A DNA stretch of 10,588 bases from CAZTGZ01 sp044339595 (GTDB lineage Bacteria > Bacteroidota > Bacteroidia > NS11-12g > UBA9320), in contig JBIIVF010000085.1 in assembly GCA_044339595.1 (NCBI GenBank), positions 1-10,588 on the forward strand, in the 5' to 3' direction. Position numbers and translations under genes: made by a program. Shown here piece by piece: positions 7,038 to 10,588 of the stretch. The stretch's first letter is position 1; every line of letters begins with the position of its first letter. Below the pieces are notes generated by a model. It had not been told where the DNA came from. It ran no database searches and saw only the letters and a list, made by a program, of their open reading frames with translations.

Positions 7038-7859
7038 TTGAATTGCAAGGGGAGGATTTTATCACTCCACAAACCGGTGGTCATGGGCATTCTCAACATC
7101 ACGGATGATTCATTTTATGCCGGAAGTCGTTTTTTAGAAACAGACCGTGCAGCCGATATGGCCGGAACGATGCTCGAAGAGGGTGCTTCTGTATTGGATT
7201 TAGGCGGATACAGCAGCAGACCGGGTGCTAAAGACATTTCCGAACAATCGGAGCTAGATCGGATCATTCCCGCTATTGAGACCATTTCAAAGGCCTTTCC
7301 GAAAGCCATTATATCTGTGGATACTTTTCGTTCAAAAGTAGCTCAATTGGCCGTAACGGCTGGGGCGTCAATGATTAATGATATCTCGGCCGGTGAGGAT
7401 GATTCAGAAATGATACCCACGGTGGCCCGGCTTCAGATTCCCTATGTCGCCATGCACAAAAAAGGAACGCCACAGAACATGCATCTGAATCCACAATATG
7501 AAAATGTGACCCTGGAAGTTTTGCGCTACCTGATTCAGAAGAGCCATCAATTGCAACAAGCCGGCATTCAAGATATTATTTGGGATCCGGGATTTGGATT
7601 TGGAAAGACCATTCAACATAATTTTGAGTTGATGCGCCATTTAGAGGATTTAACCATTCATGGGTTTCCGGTTTTGGCCGGTGTTAGCCGGAAATCGATG
7701 ATATGGAGAACTTTGAACGTTCAGCCGGAAGAAGCGTTGAATGGCACAACGGCCTTGCATATGCTTTGCCTGGCCAAAGGTGCTTCGATTTTGAGAGTGC
7801 ATGATGTGAAGGAGGCGGTGGAGTGTGTGCGGTTATGGAGGCGAATGATCAATGATTAA
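7038..7859 (+). CDS. folP: Dihydropteroate synthase
   Basis: FolP condenses p-aminobenzoate with 6-hydroxymethyl-7,8-dihydropterin pyrophosphate in folate synthesis, in the cytoplasm; it is the sulfonamide target. From the proposed TTG start it has 273 residues, the usual size. Motifs: MGILNITDDSFY (16-27), LDLGGYSSRPGA (53-64), SVDTF (93-97), NDISAG (114-119), YVAMHKKGTPQNM (136-148), DPGFGFGKT..HN (183-195), AGVSRKSMI (214-222, with the conserved SRK) and RVHDV (253-257). The frame is open far upstream, but that part is the antisense of the DUF1599 gene. The conserved N-terminus NCKGRILSL fits a TTG at 7038. An ATG at 6999 would make the two divergent genes overlap and is less likely. A TATACTTG at 6983-6990 is one base from the Bacteroidota -7 consensus (TAnnTTTG), but no matching -33 box was seen. 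A 14-bp tandem repeat covers the stop. Confidence 0.92.
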   Translation: MNCKGRILSLHKPVVMGILNITDDSFYAGSRFLETDRAADMAGTMLEEGASVLDLGGYSSRPGAKDISEQSELDRIIPAIETISKAFPKAIISVDTFRSKVAQLAVTAGASMINDISAGEDDSEMIPTVARLQIPYVAMHKKGTPQNMHLNPQYENVTLEVLRYLIQKSHQLQQAGIQDIIWDPGFGFGKTIQHNFELMRHLEDLTIHGFPVLAGVSRKSMIWRTLNVQPEEALNGTTALHMLCLAKGASILRVHDVKEAVECVRLWRRMIND

Positions 7860-7878
7860 TTATAAATGATTAATTGTA
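7851..7878. repeat. 14-bp tandem duplication over the folP stop codon
   Basis: AATGATTAATTATA (7851-7864) is followed directly by AATGATTAATTGTA (7865-7878), with one difference. The first copy includes the last folP codons and the TAA stop. A shorter AATGATC just upstream (7844-7850) shares the start of the unit. This looks like a replication-slippage duplication and adds extra in-frame stops without changing the protein. Confidence 0.75.
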
Positions 7879-8151
7879 AATGGGTTAGGTTGTGGATAGT
7901 TGTTTTATCCTAAATTATTACAATGAGAAATTTTCTGATTCTTATTTCCTAAAAGACAATATCAATCATCTTAAATTGTTCGCCCTACAATTTCAATATT
8001 TTGTCAGACTCGCGCGACCTGTTAACTTGAAAAATCTCGCAAATCTAAAAATCATGATATGGATAAAGGATACATTTTTGGAGGTAACGCTTATCTTGCG
8101 ACGATTATTCAAAATTGAAACTAACAGAGGGCCAGTGCCCAATTTTCTGAA
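7860..8151. other. 292-bp AT-rich gap between folP and the DUF2062 gene
   Basis: No recognisable gene lies here. A weak stem GGATA (7894-7898) / TATCC (7906-7910) could be a poor folP terminator. A frame opening with GTG at 7892 runs 87 codons and ends in TGA at 8153-8155, overlapping the DUF2062 ATG in the ATGA style. Its sequence (MDSCFILNYYNEKF...) matches nothing I know and has the look of translated AT-rich spacer. A GC-rich hairpin GGGC-CAGT-GCCC (8129-8140) followed by AATTTT sits 12 bp before the DUF2062 start. Confidence 0.5.
8000..8029 (+). promoter_or_regulatory. Possible Bacteroidota-type promoter for the DUF2062 gene
   Basis: TTTG at 8000-8003 is followed after 19 bases by TAACTTG at 8023-8029. 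The Bacteroidota sigma-ABfr consensus is TTTG, about 19 bases, then TAnnTTTG. The spacing is right, but the -7 box has two mismatches. If real, it leaves a leader of over 100 bases containing the GGGC/GCCC hairpin. This is a weak motif-only call. Confidence 0.2.
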
Positions 8152-8616
8152 ATGAGATCAGTCAAAAGAAACTTTGTAATTAACATTCTCAGAAAGGTTA
8201 GGATTAACTTATTGAAAATATATCATGCCAGAGGAAGCGCCCATGAAATTGCCTTGGGGGCCGCAATCGGTTCTTTTTGGGGCGTCTTTCCTACTTTTGG
8301 GTTGAGTACTATATTGTCATTGATGTTGTACAAAATATTTCGATTCAATTTATTGGCGGCTATTTCCGCTGCCTTTATTTCAAATCCTTTAACGAGTCCA
8401 TTCTTATTGATGATCAGCTATCAAGTGGGCAGATTATTTATAAAAACCAATATTGAATTTGACTATGAGCACTGGTTTGAAAATATTCGAGAAATTGGGA
8501 TTGTGTTGCTTGTGGGAGCAACTTTAGTCAGCACATTGACAGGCGTGATCATTTATTTTATCACAAAATATGCGATAGAGCAGAGACGCAGAAATCATGA
8601 GACATATATAATTTAG
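8152..8616 (+). CDS. DUF2062 domain membrane protein
   Basis: This small 154-residue integral membrane protein begins with a basic N-terminus (MRSVKRNFVINILRKVR). The DUF2062 core follows: SAHEIALGAAIGSFWGVFPT (29-48), FGLSTILSLMLYKIFRFN (49-66), then AAISAAFISNPLTSPF (69-84), where ISNPLT is the family hallmark. A further hydrophobic segment (about 115-138) precedes a basic tail (EQRRRNHE). The molecular role of DUF2062 is not established; members occur alone or fused to glycosyltransferases and are taken to be inner-membrane proteins. The gene stands alone on the plus strand, with spacer on both sides. Start chosen at the ATG 8152-8154, which places the DUF2062 core at the usual distance from the N-terminus; there is no clear Shine-Dalgarno. 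Confidence 0.88.
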   Translation: MRSVKRNFVINILRKVRINLLKIYHARGSAHEIALGAAIGSFWGVFPTFGLSTILSLMLYKIFRFNLLAAISAAFISNPLTSPFLLMISYQVGRLFIKTNIEFDYEHWFENIREIGIVLLVGATLVSTLTGVIIYFITKYAIEQRRRNHETYII

Positions 8617-8731
8617 AAACAAATAGACAAGCTGGTTAAGTAATTTAGGGATGCATTTTGTGTAGATAGTCAAACCCGGTTTTACTTAAGGGCCTTCGTC
8701 ATTTTCTGTGTTAACAATTAATTCTTGCCCG

Positions 8732-8767
8732 CTTTACATTCAGGCCATGTAAAGAAATGTAATTACA
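8732..8767. repeat. Adjacent perfect inverted repeats
   Basis: CTTTACAT (8732-8739) and ATGTAAAG (8747-8754) form a perfect 8-bp stem with a 7-base loop. Four bases-scale downstream lies the 10-bp perfect palindrome TGTAATTACA (8758-8767), which shares the TGTAA core. The repeated TGTAA/TTACA cores resemble binding half-sites or folded RNA; neither role is proven and no T tract follows. Confidence 0.6.
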
Positions 8768-8818
8768 CCCGATTCTCATTCGAATCTTTGCATTTAGTTT
8801 TTTTCATTTTGGTTTTTG

Positions 8819-8850
8819 ACAAAGCACCTTTCGGGGTGTTTTGTTATTTT
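8819..8850 (+). terminator. Rho-independent terminator, plus strand
   Basis: ACAAAGCACC (8819-8828) pairs with GGTGTTTTGT (8835-8844), with one G-T wobble, around a TTTCGG loop. The 3' arm merges into a T-rich tract (TTTTGTTATTTT) on the plus strand, whereas the minus-strand flank is A-rich after the stem, so it points to plus-strand transcription. The nearest plus-strand gene ends at 8616. Confidence 0.75.
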
Positions 8851-8920
8851 AGGCCTGAAAGAGCATTATAGCCTGAATTATGGGAAGTGTTCGAATGTGG
8901 CAGGCGATTTTGAGATTCAC

Positions 8921-9721
8921 CTATTTCTCTTTCCCTTTATTTTTCAATCCAAATTCAAGAATCTCTTCAGCACTTTTTCCAACAAGGCTGTTTTTAACCA
9001 AATATTTGGCCTGCTGAGCCGCGCCTGTTTCGGGGTATTCTCGAATCAAGCGATTATAGTAAAAAACGGCGCTATCTTTTTGAGAAAGCTCATTTTCAAA
9101 TATAAATCCCATGGTTTGCAATGCGCCCGCAGCTTTAGGGTGATTCGGAGCCTGGGCAACTCCTTTCGAAAGACATTGAATTGCACTTACAGAAGCCCCG
9201 GTCTTTTGAAATAAATTAGCGGCTTCGAAATAGGTATCCGCGGATGCCGATGATTGCAATAGCGCTGCTTTTTTATCCATGGCAGTGGCAAGTTCATTCA
9301 GATCCGTCAAAGTTAATGCACGAATTTCTTCTGCTTTTTTGAAATAGTAGATGGCAGAATCCGGCTTGTCTTTACCATAAATATATATTCTCCCTAGATT
9401 CAAAAAAGTGGGTGCGAGTTCTATACCTTTGGGATAACGCTGTATATATTGTACCGATAAATCTTTGGAAGCGTTGAACTCCTTTTTCAAAAAGGCATGC
9501 ATAGCGGCCATGTGCAAATACTGACTGCTTTTAGGTGCGTCAGGAAATTCGAGAGCATATTCGAGATATAATGTATTCAGTGCATCGATACCTCCGGTAG
9601 TGGTGGCAGAATCTGATTGCTCTATATTTTTGATGGATTGCTCCAATGACTTCTGTTTGTTGGTGCAGCCGGCAACCATCCACATTAAAAGGACGATAAA
9701 AAGGATATTTCTGTTGCGCAT
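8921..9721 (-). CDS. TPR-containing lipoprotein
   Basis: This 266-residue protein has a lipoprotein signal peptide (MRNRNILFIVLLMWMVAGC) with the lipobox VAGC and acylated Cys at C19, so it is anchored in a membrane facing the periplasm. The mature part is alpha-helical and shows degenerate tetratricopeptide repeats: about 66-97 (SQYLHMAAMHAFLKKEFNAS), 103-135 (APTFLNLGRIYIYGKDKPDS, then AIYYFKKAEE), 162-193 (DTYFEAANLFQKTGASVSAI) and 197-231 (AAGALQTMGFIFENELSQKD, then SAVFYYNRLIREYP). The spacing resembles BamD/CpoB-type TPR proteins, but I cannot assign a partner. It follows the CoA-binding gene by 2 bp and is the last gene of the purB unit. No terminator was found right after its stop on the minus strand. 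Confidence 0.87.
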   Translation of the reverse strand: MRNRNILFIVLLMWMVAGCTNKQKSLEQSIKNIEQSDSATTTGGIDALNTLYLEYALEFPDAPKSSQYLHMAAMHAFLKKEFNASKDLSVQYIQRYPKGIELAPTFLNLGRIYIYGKDKPDSAIYYFKKAEEIRALTLTDLNELATAMDKKAALLQSSASADTYFEAANLFQKTGASVSAIQCLSKGVAQAPNHPKAAGALQTMGFIFENELSQKDSAVFYYNRLIREYPETGAAQQAKYLVKNSLVGKSAEEILEFGLKNKGKEK

Positions 9722-9723
9722 AA

Positions 9724-10086
9724 TTAATATTTTCCGATAGACAATAAAACAAGGGTACAGGCTTCTGTGGCTTCAATGTGATTCTCTTCAAGCAAAGATT
9801 CTAATTCCGGATTTTCGGTGCCCGGATTGAAAATGACTCTTTTTGGCTTTAAGGAGAGAATATAATCGTAATAGGCTTCCTGACGGGTTGGATTTAAATA
9901 CAAGGTAACCGTGTGAATTCCCTCAAAAAATTCCGGTTGCTTATGGATGGTTTTCCCTAGTAATTGATCTTGCTTATTCGACACCATTTCAAATTCAATC
10001 CCGGCCTGATCAAGTCGATTGGCGGCGGCATAAGCATAACGCTGTGGATTGGAACTTGCTCCTAAAATCAAGGTTTTTTTGTTCAT
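9724..10086 (-). CDS. CoA-binding (Rossmann-fold) domain protein
   Basis: This 120-residue single-domain protein is of the CoA_binding_2/YccU type, small cytoplasmic proteins with the nucleotide-binding fold of succinyl-CoA synthetase alpha. The N-terminal strand-loop KKTLILGASSNPQRYAYAAA (3-22) carries the glycine/serine-rich binding loop. LLGKTI (42-47), GIHTVTLYLNP (56-66), RVIFNPGTENPELE (83-96) and EATEACTLVLLS (105-116) are standard family blocks. The exact role is unknown. The start overlaps the purB stop by 4 bases (ATGA, 10083-10086), and the TPR lipoprotein gene follows after 2 bp, so the three are very likely co-transcribed and the first two translationally coupled. Confidence 0.9.
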   Translation of the reverse strand: MNKKTLILGASSNPQRYAYAAANRLDQAGIEFEMVSNKQDQLLGKTIHKQPEFFEGIHTVTLYLNPTRQEAYYDYILSLKPKRVIFNPGTENPELESLLEENHIEATEACTLVLLSIGKY

Positions 10087-10588
10087 GATTGCCCTGTGTA
10101 GTTCGAAGGACTGATTGATTTCATTTCTTCTTTCAACGAATCCGGAATCTTTAAACCATCAATAAATCGGTGAATAGATTCTTTGGTGATTTTCTCATTG
10201 GTACGGGTGAGGTCTTTGAGGGTTTCATAAGGTTTCGGAAATCCTTCTCTTCTCAAAATAGTCTGCAAAGCTTCGGCAATCACGGCCCAGTTATTATCGA
10301 GATCCCGGTCTATTGTATCCTGATTTAATACCAGTTTATTCAGTCCTTTGATGAGACTTTTCATCGCGATGATGGTATGAGCCAAAGGAACACCCACATA
10401 CCGCAAAACAGTCGAATCGGTTAAATCGCGCTGCAGTCGGGATACCGGCAACTTTCCGGCTAGAAATTCAAATCCTGCATTGGCAATACCCAGATTTCCT
10501 TCGGCATTTTCGAAATCGATGGGATTGACCTTGTGCGGCATGGCACTCGATCCCACTTCTCCGGCCTTGATGGTTTGCTTAAAATAAT
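10083..10588 (-). CDS. purB: Adenylosuccinate lyase, C-terminal part, cut by window edge
   Basis: PurB catalyses two eliminations in purine synthesis: SAICAR to AICAR plus fumarate, and adenylosuccinate to AMP plus fumarate. The visible 167 residues start with YFKQTIKAGE and run into the fumarase/aspartase-superfamily signature VGSSAMPHKVNPIDFENAEG, whose GSS loop carries the catalytic serine. LPVSRLQRDLTDSTVLRYVG, LDNNWAVIAEALQTILRREG and YETLKDLTR follow, matching the E. coli-type PurB rather than the shorter B. subtilis type. The C-terminus (SPSNYTGQS) ends soon after the usual NYTG position. The frame continues past base 10588, so the true start lies outside; a GTG at 10554-10556 falls inside the signature and is not a start. 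Confidence 0.96.
   Translation of the reverse strand, partial: YFKQTIKAGEVGSSAMPHKVNPIDFENAEGNLGIANAGFEFLAGKLPVSRLQRDLTDSTVLRYVGVPLAHTIIAMKSLIKGLNKLVLNQDTIDRDLDNNWAVIAEALQTILRREGFPKPYETLKDLTRTNEKITKESIHRFIDGLKIPDSLKEEMKSISPSNYTGQS

Larger units (their letters stand above)
8617..8920. other. 304-bp non-coding stretch with several inverted repeats
   Basis: I see no gene on either strand; the plus-strand frame crossing its right end is the antisense of the TPR lipoprotein gene. The stretch holds TTAAGTAA (8636-8643) with its complement TTACTTAA (8682-8689), a perfect 8-bp hairpin at 8732-8754, a 10-bp palindrome at 8758-8767, a 5-bp stem at 8771-8786, a T-rich run near 8797-8818, and a terminator hairpin at 8819-8844. 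It separates two converging units, yet the only strong terminator sits about 200 bp beyond the DUF2062 stop, leaving room for a long 3' untranslated region or a small RNA. Confidence 0.6.

Noticed and set aside
8771..8786. GATTC-TCATTC-GAATC stem resembling a tRNA T-arm
   Set aside because: The loop is 6 rather than 7 bases, and no acceptor, D or anticodon arms could be built around it.
8816..9214. 132-codon plus-strand frame
   Set aside because: It lies mostly opposite the TPR lipoprotein gene, has no recognisable domain, and starts inside a terminator hairpin.
10554..10556. GTG as the start of the right-hand gene
   Set aside because: It falls within the adenylosuccinate lyase signature, and upstream codons to the window edge continue the conserved protein.
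1..10588. CRISPR array, insertion sequence, prophage or integron
   Set aside because: No regularly spaced repeats, transposase or integrase frames, or terminal inverted repeats flanking genes were seen.

Overview
The window reads as a chromosomal segment of a Bacteroidota bacterium, with moderate A+T content. I cannot name a genus. The evidence is the gene content (a two-copy DUF1599 protein next to a MauE/DoxX-like protein with a thioredoxin-like tail, Bacteroidota-style FolP, HU and PurB), signal peptides and lipoboxes, and gene starts that mostly lack a Shine-Dalgarno sequence. No mobile element, CRISPR array, rRNA or convincing tRNA was seen.

Layout. Bases 1-1676 (+) hold the 3' part of a secreted subtilisin-like protease and, 7 bp later, a small outer-membrane beta-barrel-like protein. 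A hairpin at 1675-1697 separates them from a convergent class-III aminotransferase gene (1677-2864, -). Behind it come an HU gene (2947-3219, -) with a strong terminator. Bases 3315-7025 (-) form a tight four-gene run, in transcription order DUF1599 protein, MauE/DoxX-type membrane protein, DppB/OppB-type permease and shikimate kinase. Every junction is a 4-base ATGA stop/start overlap. Divergent to it is folP (dihydropteroate synthase, +), whose likely start lies only 12 bp from the DUF1599 start. An AT-rich gap and a DUF2062 membrane protein (8152-8616, +) follow. A 304-bp non-coding stretch contains several inverted repeats and a plus-strand terminator. The right end (8921-10588, -) is a purB - CoA-binding protein - TPR lipoprotein operon, with purB cut by the window edge.

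How the genes may work together. Most genes are housekeeping: purB makes purine precursors, aroK makes chorismate precursors, folP makes folate (its other substrate, p-aminobenzoate, derives from chorismate), and HU packs DNA. The least explained part is the DUF1599 - MauE/DoxX - permease - aroK run. It couples an orphan peptide-type permease subunit to a membrane protein with a CGC motif, an extra extracytoplasmic insert and a cysteine-less thioredoxin-like tail. It is the best candidate here for an undescribed functional module, although parts of this neighbourhood may simply be conserved Bacteroidota gene order.
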